From Pseudomonas sp. dw_612 (GTDB lineage Bacteria > Pseudomonadota > Gammaproteobacteria > Pseudomonadales > Pseudomonadaceae): a stretch of 64,000 bases of DNA. The position numbers were made by a program, and so were the translations under genes. Shown one piece after another: positions 26,233 to 34,495 of the stretch (its first letter is position 1; each line of letters opens with the position of its first letter). The stretch is from the NCBI RefSeq assembly GCF_018449725.1, contig NZ_JAAVVC010000014.1:124001-188000 (forward strand), written 5' to 3'. The notes beneath the pieces were generated by a model. That model searched no databases and had not been told where the DNA came from. It worked only from the letters and a program-made list of their open reading frames with translations.

Positions 26233-27603
26233 CTACGTTTTGTTCGTTTCGTCTGTGTTCGGCATAGAAAAATTAGTGTTGGCTGCGTCAAACTTATCAA
26301 GAGTAAATGTTATTTCATCGTCATCGGTATCTTTGCCGGCAGTTACATCGATTTTGCTGATCATCAACCTGCTTTTAAGGTGAGCAGCAAATGGATTATT
26401 TGGTGAGTTCGGTTCATTCCATCTGTGTGCTCGGTTAAACTCTTCGACAGAAATCTCGCCTGCGAGAAGCCTAATTAGCCCTCTCGAAGAAATTTTAATC
26501 TCATGCCCTTGCATGGAGTATCCTCCTAACTGATCATTGCCTACACCAGGCTGTTTTAATAACGAAGCGGAGTGGTAAGCGGGACGAAGCGGCTTTGGTA
26601 CATTCGATAAGGCAACACGCAATGCTTCGGTAACTGAATTAATCGAGTTCAGTGTCACACGCTGGGAGCGGGAAGCTGGTGGTGCACAAACTAGCTCGTA
26701 GCTCATTTGGTAATTGGTTGGCAATCCAAATGATTGGCGAAGTTCAGTTGTTGTCGTCAGCAAGACAAAATCAATACTACTATTCTGACGTAAAAAATCT
26801 TCAGCAACTTCTCTAGAGTTATAGGTGTAGTGCGACTTTCCTCCAGCCCCATGCCTGAGTAGATCGCAACCTCCGTCGCAGGCGATGATAAGGCGAAGTG
26901 CGTCATCTGGGGCACCATTTAACTGCTTAACCTTTCCTTTAAGTGCGCTAAATAATGGGTTAATAGTTTTAGATGTCGCGACCGTGTAACTGGTATGGCT
27001 GCCGCCGCCATTTTCCCAAGTAGGGTCGAAAATAATCTTGAAGTTGAGATCTTTTTCAGTGCGGTCAAATGTTGATTTTATAGTTCGATTTTTTTTGATA
27101 TTGTAAAACCATGGTTCAAGCTCGTTTTTTATGAAGCTACTTATCTCATGCTTTTCAGGCATCATCAGGCGCATTTTGCTTTTATGGAATGAGCCTATAG
27201 TTTTTCCGCGCACGTCACACCAGAAATTTCCAGGGAGTAACCCGAGCTTTATGGCGAGCCTAAAAATTTCCTCGCGGAGGAATTTGATGGGGTTCTGAGC
27301 TTCAAGACCGTCATCTGATATTGTGGTTATGTCAGCGATGATTGAAAGGATGTCGCAATCTTGCTTTTTTATCTTCCAGTCAATATCAGGGCAACGCCCA
27401 TTGGGCAACACCTGTTCGTGCTTGAGATCCCCGACCTGGCAAAGCCCATGTAAGATTACTAGTTCCCACATCGCATGAAGCCGGGTGGCATCATTAGCGT
27501 TAAGTCGGTTTATAAGTGATCTCAGCTGAGCGTTGTCTAGAGTTTGTGCCAGGGCGATGATGCGTGCCTGCATCGCTCTACGTGAAAATACGAAATTAGT
27601 CAC
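26233..27603 (-). CDS. Protein of unknown function (456 aa), possible nuclease-like N-terminus
   Basis: No family is recognised with certainty. The N-terminal part has MWELVILHGLCQVGDLKHEQ, then GRCPDIDWKI and, 18 residues on, IIADITTISDDG. The order Glu, PDxD, then a strand ending ADIT resembles a degenerate PD-(D/E)XK layout. Further on are SYTVATSKTINPLFSALKGK and LRLIIACDGGCDLL. The start is a GTG at 27603, supported by GGAGGGATGA before it. Codon use is AT-rich. It converges with the SEC-C protein gene, and both look acquired together. Confidence 0.7.
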   Translation of the reverse strand: MTNFVFSRRAMQARIIALAQTLDNAQLRSLINRLNANDATRLHAMWELVILHGLCQVGDLKHEQVLPNGRCPDIDWKIKKQDCDILSIIADITTISDDGLEAQNPIKFLREEIFRLAIKLGLLPGNFWCDVRGKTIGSFHKSKMRLMMPEKHEISSFIKNELEPWFYNIKKNRTIKSTFDRTEKDLNFKIIFDPTWENGGGSHTSYTVATSKTINPLFSALKGKVKQLNGAPDDALRLIIACDGGCDLLRHGAGGKSHYTYNSREVAEDFLRQNSSIDFVLLTTTTELRQSFGLPTNYQMSYELVCAPPASRSQRVTLNSINSVTEALRVALSNVPKPLRPAYHSASLLKQPGVGNDQLGGYSMQGHEIKISSRGLIRLLAGEISVEEFNRAHRWNEPNSPNNPFAAHLKSRLMISKIDVTAGKDTDDDEITFTLDKFDAANTNFSMPNTDETNKT

Positions 27604-27705
27604 TCATCCCTCCGCGGGTTTTCGTCCTTATGAGGCATTATGACATTGCCGGGAGGATGGTTTATGGGCAAATGAATATGCTGCCGTGGCTTCAGCATTT
27701 CCAAG

Positions 27706-27739
27706 GTCTGCTTCTGGCCGAAAGCGGCCAATAGCAGAC
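27706..27739. repeat. Imperfect hairpin in the intergenic gap
   Basis: GTCTGCT (27706-27712) pairs with AGCAGAC (27733-27739) around an inner GGCCG/CGGCC stem. It lies in the 235-bp gap between two leftward genes. A related string (CGCTTTCGGCCGGAAGAAGC) occurs near 23399, so this may be a dispersed repeat. Confidence 0.5.
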
Positions 27740-27750
27740 TCCAGTATTAC

Positions 27751-27780
27751 GATCACTTTTAATGAATCTGTCCCCTCTGT
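27751..27780. repeat. Direct repeat flanking the DUF6429 gene (left copy)
   Basis: GATCACTTTTAATGAATC occurs here, and GATCACTTTTAATAAATC at 28155-28172 on the other side of the DUF6429 gene. In both places a CCCCT string follows. The pair encloses about 400 bp holding just that gene. Confidence 0.6.
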
Positions 27781-27838
27781 TTATTGTTTTAAAGTAGGCG
27801 ATCCATGAACTGCGCCTACCTTGCGACCGTGGCAGAAG

Positions 27839-28099
27839 TCAGGTATCCAAGTCGGATAAATGCTCCATTTGAGTTCCCATCCCAAACAACCGGGCGGCTA
27901 TCTGCCGACCTCGCTCCAGCCCTTCATCCGTCAACCAAATCGATTTGTTCTTGTTCACCGGATTACTAATGAAACCCTGTTCGTGCAATCGGCTCATGGT
28001 CTCGAAGTCGAACCCTTTCCAAGCATGGCCATTATCAAAACTGAAGGTTGCCAACAGGGCTAGCACGGCTTCTTCAATCAGTTTGTCGTCGTATTCCAT
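27839..28099 (-). CDS. DUF6429 family protein
   Basis: An 86-residue protein opening MEYDDKLIEEAVLALLATF, then GHAWKGFDFETMSRLHEQGFI and SIWLTDEGLERGRQIAARLFG. I recognise this as DUF6429, often found beside insertion sequences and in small accessory patches. The second half looks like a small winged-helix fold, so a DNA-binding role is possible. I chose the ATG at 28099 (GGAGCAACGATC upstream). It sits between short direct repeats. Confidence 0.85.
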   Translation of the reverse strand: MEYDDKLIEEAVLALLATFSFDNGHAWKGFDFETMSRLHEQGFISNPVNKNKSIWLTDEGLERGRQIAARLFGMGTQMEHLSDLDT

Positions 28100-28154
28100 G
28101 ATCGTTGCTCCGCTCGTATTCTTTAACCTCACCGTAAACGCCATCAGCCATCAA

Positions 28155-28179
28155 GATCACTTTTAATAAATCCCCTTTG
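28155..28179. repeat. Direct repeat flanking the DUF6429 gene (right copy)
   Basis: It matches the copy at 27751 with one substitution in the first 18 bases and a three-base deletion afterwards. Confidence 0.6.
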
Positions 28180-28258
28180 CTCAGAAAAATCAACACTCGC
28201 AAAGACACTCGCAGCCGAGCGCTGCGCAATTCTGCCGCGAGAAGGGGACAGATTTATT

Positions 28259-28289
28259 GACCCTTCCCACGCCGCGCATGGGAAGGGTC
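28259..28289. terminator. Perfect 10-bp hairpin downstream of the leftward small gene
   Basis: GACCCTTCCC and GGGAAGGGTC form a perfect stem around 11 nt, 6 bp after the stop of the gene at 28296. No long T run follows in the leftward direction (AATAAATC), so termination may be partial. Confidence 0.5.
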
Positions 28290-28295
28290 ATCACG

Positions 28296-28619
28296 CTACT
28301 CCGACGGCATCGCCCGCAACCGTCGTCCAATCACATCCAGCACATCACAGCCGTCGCGCAACGGAATGGCGCAGAGTAAGGCAAAGTCGCTGAGGATGAA
28401 GGACTGACATTCGATTGAATCGCGCATGGACAGGTTCTCCAGTACTTGGGTTACGGCGCGGATTCGGTAGTTGGCGGCGTCATACAAAACATCGAGTGGG
28501 GCGTGGGTGTCGACGAATAGGGTGGGCATGTCGTCGCAGTTGCTGGTAAGCGCCATGAAACGGCTTTTGGGGTGGGGCGTTGGTTTTTCGTAGGGTGGGT
28601 CGGGATGTAGTGTTGTCAT
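28296..28619 (-). CDS. Small protein of unknown function, DUF3077-like layout
   Basis: A 107-residue protein opening MTTLHPDPPYEKPTPHP, then TLFVDTHAPLDVLYDAANY and a helical region ending VIGRRLRAMPSE. The opening (a short PDPP or PNPP segment, then a F-V/T-D/I strand and two helices) resembles the DUF6124/DUF3077 small-protein group of Pseudomonas, though this member is divergent. I chose the ATG at 28619 with GGAAGCTTAAA before it. Its leader carries the same kind of RNA structure as the DUF6124 gene at 4789, which supports a common regulatory logic. Confidence 0.65.
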   Translation of the reverse strand: MTTLHPDPPYEKPTPHPKSRFMALTSNCDDMPTLFVDTHAPLDVLYDAANYRIRAVTQVLENLSMRDSIECQSFILSDFALLCAIPLRDGCDVLDVIGRRLRAMPSE

Positions 28620-28674
28620 TTTAAGCTTCCGATGAAAAATGGGAGCTGACATCAGCCTTCCTACAGGCTTGGGT

Positions 28675-28750
28675 GGCAGCTATACGCGGGGTAGGAATAC
28701 CGAGCATCGGAAAACTCGACCACGCCGAAACGTGCCCGCGCATAGCCGCC
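28675..28750 (-). ncRNA. Structured 5' leader of the small gene at 28296 (RNA element, copy B)
   Basis: Read leftward, the arms 28750-28735 and 28690-28675 form 16 consecutive pairs. Two are G.U pairs that would be A-C mismatches on the other strand, so the RNA is made leftward, in the direction of the gene. Just inside is CACGT-TTCG-GCGTG, a 5-bp hairpin with a UUCG loop, then GAGTTTTCC and CTCGGTATTCCTAC. The right arm ends GCGTATAGCTGCC, nearly the same as in copy A (GCGTACAGCTGCC), and both continue with ACCC. The start codon is 56 nt beyond the stem. Confidence 0.6.
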
Positions 28751-28841
28751 GCGACGGATTTTACGGGCGCACATGGCGGGCCGCAAATCTGACTTCAATG
28801 GCTAACGCATTACCGATGCTTTAAAGGGTTCCTACACCCCC

Positions 28842-28857
28842 TCACTGATTTCAGTGA
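28842..28857. promoter_or_regulatory. Perfect 16-bp palindrome upstream of leader B
   Basis: TCACTGATTTCAGTGA is TCACTGA and its reverse complement around two bases (TT). It lies about 90 bp upstream of the leader stem, where an operator or promoter of the small gene would be expected. The rest of 28751-28969 shows no gene. Confidence 0.4.
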
Positions 28858-28969
28858 CAACCCAAGCCTACCCATCGAACCCACCCCGCACCAGTTCACC
28901 AAAGCCGCCACAACTTGAAGGAAACTTCCGAAGACCTTGCCCGGAAATTTCGACGCTACGACGGCCTGA

Positions 28970-29866
28970 TCAGGAAGAGGCAGTTCCCGCAAAGTGCGGC
29001 GACTCGCCGAAATACTCGATCAGGAGTTCGGTGAGAACCCGAATTTTCTGCGCGGGATGTTGGCCTGCCGGTCGGACCATGTAGGCACCCGCCGGGGGTG
29101 GCGGATAGCGGGTCATGATCGGTACAAGCGCCCCGGAGGTCACGCTGTCGTGGGTGAGGCAATCGGGCAGGTAAGCGATCCCCAGTCCTGCGACGGCGGC
29201 GGCGACCAGGGCGACGCCGTTGTCGGCTTTGAAGCGTCCCTGCGGACGAACCGAGATGACGTTGTCGCCATCCATAAATTGCCAGGCTTCGGTGCTCTGC
29301 ATCAGGGCTTGGTGGGCGATGAGTTCGTCTGGCTTCTCAGGTGAGCCATGGGCGCTGATGTAACCTGGGCTCGCGACCAGTTTGCCTTTGATCGGGCCGA
29401 TGCGTCTTGCGATCAGGTTGGAATCCTGAAGGTAGCCCACCCGTATCGCGCAGTCGAAACCCTCGGCGATGAGGTCAACGAAGCGATCGGTGTAGCAAGT
29501 CTGGATTTGAAGCTGGGGGTGGCGTCGGGCCATTTCCGCCAGCAGGGGGGCGAAATGAGTCGGGCCAAACGAAAGCGGTGCGGCGACGCGCAGGCGACCG
29601 CGCAGCGCGCCGGCGGGCAGGATCGCTTCCCTGGCGATGTCCATTTCGGTGCAGACCCTGGCGGCATAGTCGCGAAACGTGGCGCCGGCTTCAGTCAGGG
29701 CCGCGCCGCGAGTCGTGCGTGCAAGCAACTGCACGCCAAGCTCGGTTTCCAGCCGCGCCAATCGGCGACTGACGATGGACTTGGACACGCCAAGCCGAAC
29801 CGCCGCAGGTGAAACGCCCCCCGCATCTGCCACTTCCACGAATGTCTGAAGCTCTTCGATATCCAA
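28970..29866 (-). CDS. LysR family transcriptional regulator
   Basis: The winged helix-turn-helix is at residues 1-60 (DIEELQTFVEVADAGGVSPA, then GVSKSIVSRRLARLETELG). The C-terminal effector domain has LRVAAPLSFGPTHFAPLL and GLGIAYLPDCLTHD. This belongs to the PecT/CrgA-like branch with the SIVSRRLARLE helix. I chose the TTG at 29866, eight bases after GGGGA; a GTG at 29896 would add ten residues. It is divergent from the YcaC-like hydrolase gene and most likely controls it. Confidence 0.9.
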   Translation of the reverse strand: MDIEELQTFVEVADAGGVSPAAVRLGVSKSIVSRRLARLETELGVQLLARTTRGAALTEAGATFRDYAARVCTEMDIAREAILPAGALRGRLRVAAPLSFGPTHFAPLLAEMARRHPQLQIQTCYTDRFVDLIAEGFDCAIRVGYLQDSNLIARRIGPIKGKLVASPGYISAHGSPEKPDELIAHQALMQSTEAWQFMDGDNVISVRPQGRFKADNGVALVAAAVAGLGIAYLPDCLTHDSVTSGALVPIMTRYPPPPAGAYMVRPAGQHPAQKIRVLTELLIEYFGESPHFAGTASS

Positions 29867-30049
29867 ATCAGTGTTCCCCAATTCGCAACATGGCACGCGT
29901 TGCGATGCTACTACCGATGCAAATCGGGGAACAACACGCCCGTCGTGTCAGGCGGGTTGTCCTGTTCTTGAGCGGCCCAGGGATTTAGGGGGTGTTCCTC
30001 TTTTGGCGACACAGCTAAGCACCGGACGCGGCTACCGGAACGAGTAGGG

Positions 30050-30068
30050 GGACAGCACAGTGTTGTCC
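30050..30068. promoter_or_regulatory. Inverted repeat in the LysR/YcaC-like intergenic region
   Basis: GGACAGCACAGTGTTGTCC is symmetric at 8 of 9 position pairs around a central base. It lies 73 bp upstream of the hydrolase start and about 185 bp from the LysR start. It may be the regulator's binding site. Confidence 0.35.
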
Positions 30069-30140
30069 TCAGGCAACGTCACCGCTGGTGCTCGTTGCCC
30101 GAAAACCAATCCCGTTCATAAGACAACCAAGGATGTATTA

Positions 30141-30794
30141 ATGACTTTTCGTAACGGCGTTGCTTCGCTTCTTCGCCCAGAAGATTCGGTACTCGTTTTG
30201 ATTGACCACCAGCCGTACCAACTGACTAACCTGAACAGCCATGAACCGCAGATGGTGGTCAACAACGCGACGGCGTTGGCCAAAGCGGCCAAGGCCTTCA
30301 ACGTGCCCACCATCCTGACCAGCGTGATCGCCGAGCGGGGTGGTTTCATCTTTCCGCAAATCACCGATGTGTTTCCCGGCCAGGAGGTCATTGATCGGAC
30401 GTTCATCAACACCTGGGAAGATCCGAAGGTCGTGGACGCGGTGAAAGCGACGGGCCGCAAGCAGTTGGTCATCGCGGGGCTGTGGACCGAAATCTGTGTC
30501 GCCATGCCGGTGATCCAGGCCCTCGGGGAAGGCTGGGACGTGACGGTGATCACCGACGCATCGGGCGCGGTTTCCGTGGAGGCGCATCAGGTCGCCATTC
30601 AACGCATGATCGCGGCCGGCGCGAACATGATGACGTGGCTGGCGCTGGCTGCGGAATGGCAGCGGGATTGGGCTCGGGCGGAAACGGCTGGCGCACTGAC
30701 GGAGGTGCTCCAGCAGCATGCCGCCGGTAGCGGCATTGCGTATCTGTGGGAACAGCAGTTGCTCAACACGCCAGTGCCGACCACCGTAGGTTGA
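30141..30794 (+). CDS. YcaC-like isochorismatase-family hydrolase
   Basis: A 217-residue protein with Asp22 (VLVLIDHQPYQL) and Cys119 (AGLWTEICVAMP), the first and last members of the family triad. The middle lysine of the usual triad is not obvious; Arg86 is close to the expected place. The GLWTE and AHQVAIQRMIAAGANMMTW segments match the YcaC branch, whose substrate is unknown. I chose the ATG at 30141 with AAGGATGTATTA before it. It is divergent from a LysR gene. Confidence 0.9.
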   Translation: MTFRNGVASLLRPEDSVLVLIDHQPYQLTNLNSHEPQMVVNNATALAKAAKAFNVPTILTSVIAERGGFIFPQITDVFPGQEVIDRTFINTWEDPKVVDAVKATGRKQLVIAGLWTEICVAMPVIQALGEGWDVTVITDASGAVSVEAHQVAIQRMIAAGANMMTWLALAAEWQRDWARAETAGALTEVLQQHAAGSGIAYLWEQQLLNTPVPTTVG

Positions 30795-30833
30795 TTCGGT
30801 AAAGAAGGGGATAGATTTATTTCTCCGAAAACG

Positions 30834-30993
30834 GTGGGAGCGGGCTTGCTCGTGAATGCGGAGTGTCAGCCACTTAAATATTGACTGACACACCGCATTC
30901 GCGAGCAAGCTTTGCTCCTACAGCGATAGCGGTGGGTCAGTTGATAGTAATGATGGCTGACATGCCATCATCGTGAGCAAGCTTTGCTCCTAC
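30834..30993. repeat. BIME plus a single REP copy
   Basis: An inverted pair spans 30834-30921 (GTGGGAGCGGGCTTGCTCG facing CGCGAGCAAGCTTTGCTCC). A further single copy (GTGAGCAAGCTTTGCTCC) lies at about 30973-30990. The rest of the 459-bp gap before trmK shows no gene. Confidence 0.88.
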
Positions 30994-31253
30994 GGTTTTT
31001 GATCGTTCTCGCGCAGGGGTACGATCACAACCCAAAAGAGGTAGATTTTTTTTCGATTTGACTGGCGCGCAGCAGCGCCTGAATCACGCGGGGCGTGAAG
31101 CGATTGCGGATTCGAAAGCGCGGCAGCCAGGCGCGTTTTTTATTGAAATGACGCATCTGTTTTCAATTCTGCTCGGTGGCAGGCCAGGGCGTTTGCGGAC
31201 TTTTGTCAGAATTCATCATCACCTGTCCCCGACGGCATCAGCTGTCTAGCGGC

Positions 31254-31949
31254 TCAAGCCAGCAGCGCCGTGATCCACCGCGCCTGCTGGGCAATCTCCT
31301 GCAACTTCTCCTCGGGCACGGCTTCGCGTGCATGGGCGAAGCTGCTCAGGGTCTTCTGCTTTTCCCGCAGGATGCGCTGCCACTTGGCCAAGAACTCCGG
31401 GCTGCGCGCCTGCATCTGCAATGGGCCGAAGTACAGTTCCTCAGCCGTGTATTCCACCGACCCGGCGCGTTCGGCGACGATGATTTCGTAGTCGAAGCGC
31501 TTTTCCCGCAGCAGTTCCTCAACGAGGATGCGGTAGTCATTGTCCATCAGCCATTGGCGCAGGGGTTGTTCGCCGCCGTTGGGTTGCAGGATCAGGCGTT
31601 CCTGGCCGTTGAGGCGGGCCTTGCCGCTGTCGAAGATGTCACGGATGGTCTCGCCGCCCATGCCGCAGAGGCTGATCGCGGTGATCCCGTCCGCCGGCTC
31701 GATCGCCGCCAGGCCACTGGCCAGGCGCACGGTGACCTGCTGCTCCAGCTCGTTCTCGCGCACGGTGCGTTCAGCCGCACGAAACGGCGTCAACGCCACC
31801 TCGCCAGCCACCGCCGCGACGATGGCGCCACGGCGCATCAACGCCACCGGCAAGTAGCCGTGGTCCGAGCCGATATCGGCCAGGCGCGCACCTGCCGGCA
31901 CATGCGCCGCCACACGCTCCAGACGCATGGACAATGTGTGTTCGTTCAA
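31254..31949 (-). CDS. trmK: tRNA (adenine(22)-N(1))-methyltransferase TrmK
   Basis: TrmK methylates A22 in the D arm of some tRNAs using S-adenosylmethionine. Visible motifs are LSMRLERVAAHVPAGARLADIGSDHGYLPVAL in two parts: the class I binding loop (ADIGSDHGYLP, about residues 24-34), LCGMGGETIRDIF (about 100) and LILQPNGGEQPLRQWL (about 120). The C-terminal helical coiled part ends at residue 231. I chose the TTG at 31949, supported by AAGGGGCGGCAG; the frame is open 11 codons further. It stands alone. Confidence 0.9.
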   Translation of the reverse strand: MNEHTLSMRLERVAAHVPAGARLADIGSDHGYLPVALMRRGAIVAAVAGEVALTPFRAAERTVRENELEQQVTVRLASGLAAIEPADGITAISLCGMGGETIRDIFDSGKARLNGQERLILQPNGGEQPLRQWLMDNDYRILVEELLREKRFDYEIIVAERAGSVEYTAEELYFGPLQMQARSPEFLAKWQRILREKQKTLSSFAHAREAVPEEKLQEIAQQARWITALLA

Positions 31950-32095
31950 CTGCCGCCCCTTATCACCACGAACGCCCGGCACCTTTGGCCGGATCGGGGC
32001 GTGACTGTGTCGAGCAACGGCGTGTGTGTCAAATGCCGGTTGATCGCGGGGGGCGCCGCCATCAGCCTGATAACGGCACTCCCGTGCGAGTCACC

Positions 32096-32977
32096 TCACT
32101 TGTAAATCGGCACCGAACGCCCTTCCGGCAATGCCTGCGCCCGAAGACGTTCGCCCAATTGCGCAATATTGGCTTCCCCGGCATTCAATGCTTGCACGCT
32201 GGTGTGCACCGAGTAGCTGCCCATTTTCAGGTCGTGGGGATGCGGCACTGCCGAGCCGAGCACGAACACCGCATCGCCTTGGTCCCCGGCCTGGAGTGTC
32301 AACGTGCCGTTGCCGGGTTCGAAGGCCACCAGTTCACCGGCCTCGACAGGCTCCGGCGAGTACAGGGTGCCACGGCTGACGCTCAGCCAAAGCACTTCAT
32401 GGTCGGCCGGTGGCTGGTATTCCCAGCGTTGGCCCGCTGCCAGGGTGACCAATAAATAGTTGATGCCGGACGGTGCGCGCACCGGGCTGCGGACGCCTTG
32501 GTGCTCACCGAGAATCACCCGGGCCGGGCCGGCGTGGGGCATGGCTTCGGCTTCCAGGTATTGGCTGTCCACCGGCGCGAGTTCAAGCTCGGCGGGTAGG
32601 GCGATCCACAGTTGAAAGCCCTGGACCTGCGCTGACGTGCCCGCCGATAACTCTTTGCCGTGCCAGACGCCTGCGCCGGCGCGCATCCATTCGACGCCGC
32701 CATACCCGATATGCCCGGTGCCGGCGTCCGGGTCCTCAAAGCGCAGATTGCCTTCGGTGATGACGGTGATGGTGGCAATCCCCGAATGCGGGTGCAGCGG
32801 CATGTTGCCAAACCGTCGCAGGTCCATTTCGAACAGGTCAAGGAACACGAACGGTTTGAGCCATTGACCGAAATCCGAAGGGCTCATCAGCCGCACAATC
32901 GGGCCATGCCCGTGACCACGGGTGCTGTGGCTGATACGGCGGGCGTTGTCGGGGTGACGAGCGCTGAGCGGGGTCAT
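32096..32977 (-). CDS. Pirin family protein
   Basis: A two-cupin protein of 293 residues. The N-terminal barrel has the metal-binding NMPLHPHSGIATITVI and GGVEWMRAGAGVWHGKE, where His, His, His and Glu should hold the metal. The C-terminal pirin domain (GQRWEYQPPADHEVLWLSVS, then GELVAFEPGNGTLTLQAG) is complete. I chose the ATG at 32977, seven bases after GAGG, over a nearby ATG at 32983. Related pirins are quercetinases or redox sensors. It stands alone. Confidence 0.92.
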   Translation of the reverse strand: MTPLSARHPDNARRISHSTRGHGHGPIVRLMSPSDFGQWLKPFVFLDLFEMDLRRFGNMPLHPHSGIATITVITEGNLRFEDPDAGTGHIGYGGVEWMRAGAGVWHGKELSAGTSAQVQGFQLWIALPAELELAPVDSQYLEAEAMPHAGPARVILGEHQGVRSPVRAPSGINYLLVTLAAGQRWEYQPPADHEVLWLSVSRGTLYSPEPVEAGELVAFEPGNGTLTLQAGDQGDAVFVLGSAVPHPHDLKMGSYSVHTSVQALNAGEANIAQLGERLRAQALPEGRSVPIYK

Positions 32978-33109
32978 GTTCATGCCTCGGACATTTAAAG
33001 AGAGACGCCAAGGGTATCGAGCGAGGAATGGGTTGATAAGTCGCCGTGACTGGCTTGGACTCATCCATTTTTCGAAGTAATGCCGGGCTGGGGTCTCAAG
33101 GCAGTCGTA

Positions 33110-33409
33110 TCAGCGGTGGGATACGTCGCTCAGCAAGCGCTCGATCTGCGCCAATTCCCAGGTGCTGAGCAAACTCACCGGGTCGGTGCCGAAACGCTGC
33201 CAGCTCTCGAAAGCGCCTTCGCGGCCGTCCGGGCTCTGGCAGTGTTGGCAGTGCCGAACGTGTTTGCCGTCCAGGTCGAGGGTCAAGCGCCAGCCTTCGA
33301 TGTCGATCTGCCCAGGGCCGAGGCGCTGCAACGGGCGAATGCCCAGGGCGACGTCGCGCAATAACTGGCAGACCTCGCGGGCGCTCAGGGCAGGGCGGTG
33401 CGCGTTCAT
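33110..33409 (-). CDS. DUF7693-like small protein
   Basis: A 99-residue protein opening LSAREVCQLLRDVALGIRPL, with a C-x-x-C pair (RHCQHCQSPDGR) and an ending DPVSLLSTWELAQIERLL. This matches a Pseudomonas small-protein group I know as DUF7693, function unknown. Its ATG overlaps the ohrR stop by four bases (ATGA), so it is translated with ohrR. That coupling suggests a link to peroxide stress, which is not known for the family. Confidence 0.7.
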   Translation of the reverse strand: MNAHRPALSAREVCQLLRDVALGIRPLQRLGPGQIDIEGWRLTLDLDGKHVRHCQHCQSPDGREGAFESWQRFGTDPVSLLSTWELAQIERLLSDVSHR

Positions 33410-33864
33410 TCCCCGTCTTTCGTCGACTTGATGACATTGCTGCGCAACCGCACGATCGCTTTCTGCAATTGCGTGAATTCGTCCTGGGTCAGGCCCGTGG
33501 TATCGGCGCCCAATTGCGGCTGGTCCTTGCGTAAATCGCGACCGGCCTGCGTCAGGTTGATCCGTACCTGGCGCTCATCCTCGGGATCCCGTTGGCGCTG
33601 GACGTAGCCCATGGCTTCCAGTTTTTTCAGGATGGGGGTGAGGGTGTTTGATTCCAGAAACAGCTTTTCACCGAGGCTGCCCACGGTCTGATTGTCTGCC
33701 TCCCACAACGCAACGATGGTGATGTATTGCGTGTAGGTCAGCCCGACCCGTTCGAGCACCGGTTTGTAGGCTTTGCCGAAGGCCAGGTTGGTGGAATAGA
33801 CCGCGAAACACAGGAAGTCGGAGAGTTTCAGGTCTGCGGGGAGGGTCTTGTCGGTGGGTTCCAT
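33406..33864 (-). CDS. ohrR: OhrR, MarR-family organic peroxide sensor (one-Cys type)
   Basis: The sensing cysteine is Cys19 in DFLCFAVYSTNLAFGKAYKP. The winged-helix recognition region is LFLESNTLTPILKKLEAMGYVQRQR, and the wing has RDPEDERQVRINLT. No other cysteine is present, so this is the one-Cys type that needs a low-molecular thiol for its disulphide. I chose the ATG at 33864 (152 residues), six bases after AAAGAGG. It sits just downstream of two ohr genes that carry matching palindromic operators. A half-site (CGTGTGCGAT, 33915-33924) lies before ohrR itself, which would allow autoregulation. Confidence 0.92.
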   Translation of the reverse strand: MEPTDKTLPADLKLSDFLCFAVYSTNLAFGKAYKPVLERVGLTYTQYITIVALWEADNQTVGSLGEKLFLESNTLTPILKKLEAMGYVQRQRDPEDERQVRINLTQAGRDLRKDQPQLGADTTGLTQDEFTQLQKAIVRLRSNVIKSTKDGE

Positions 33865-33971
33865 GGGCATCCTCTTTGGCCAGTCTTGATGGCTTGAATG
33901 CGTGAAATATACATCGTGTGCGATGGTGTCGGAAGTGCTCAAAGTTGGGGTGGCTGTCGGCGGTGGGCGGC

Positions 33972-34001
33972 CGGTTCGACGAGCAGGGCAGCGTCGAACC
34001 G
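33972..34001. terminator. Perfect 10-bp hairpin between the ohr gene and ohrR
   Basis: CGGTTCGACG and CGTCGAACCG pair perfectly around a 10-nt loop, just after the stop of the first ohr gene. No T run follows in the leftward direction. It could separate ohr from ohrR transcription. Confidence 0.5.
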
Positions 34002-34014
34002 ACCACACCAGGCA

Positions 34015-34467
34015 TCACACGGTGAGAACGTTCAGGGCCACGTCGATATTGCCTCGCGTTGCTTTCGAGTACGGGCAGATCTGGTCGGCGGTGTGCGCGA
34101 GGGTCGTTGCCACGTCCTGGGGCAAGCCTGGCACCCGCAGCGTCAACCGCGCCTGAAGGAAATAGGCCGGGCCGGTCTGACCCAGATCGACTTCGATGTC
34201 GACGGAGAAATCCGACGGCAATACCACGTTCATCTCACCGGCCACCAGCCCGATGGCGGCGGTGTAGCAGGCCGACCAGGCGCCGGCGAACAGTTGCTCG
34301 GCGGCCGGGTGCGGTTGAGTGCCTGCGAACACGTGAGCTGGCTTCGCGTTACCGGGCGAGGAGAGCTGGATATCGACGCTGCCATTATGGCCGCGGGACG
34401 TGTTGCCCGTGCTGCTGATGGTGGTGTGGGTTTTGCCGGTGGCCAGTACTTTTTCAATCTTGCTCAT
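34015..34467 (-). CDS. ohr: Organic hydroperoxide resistance protein Ohr (copy 1)
   Basis: Ohr reduces organic and fatty-acid hydroperoxides with two cysteines. Both are here: Cys67 (AGAWSACYTAA) and Cys131 (QICPYSKATRGNIDV). Arg25 (TSRGHNG) and Glu57 (AAEQLF), which hold the active thiolate, are also present. At 150 residues the length is normal. It lies between ohrR and a second ohr copy, all leftward. A perfect palindrome 29 bp upstream of its start should be its OhrR operator. Confidence 0.95.
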   Translation of the reverse strand: MSKIEKVLATGKTHTTISSTGNTSRGHNGSVDIQLSSPGNAKPAHVFAGTQPHPAAEQLFAGAWSACYTAAIGLVAGEMNVVLPSDFSVDIEVDLGQTGPAYFLQARLTLRVPGLPQDVATTLAHTADQICPYSKATRGNIDVALNVLTV

Positions 34468-34495
34468 GATGAGGTCTCAACGTTTTGGCAAGGTT

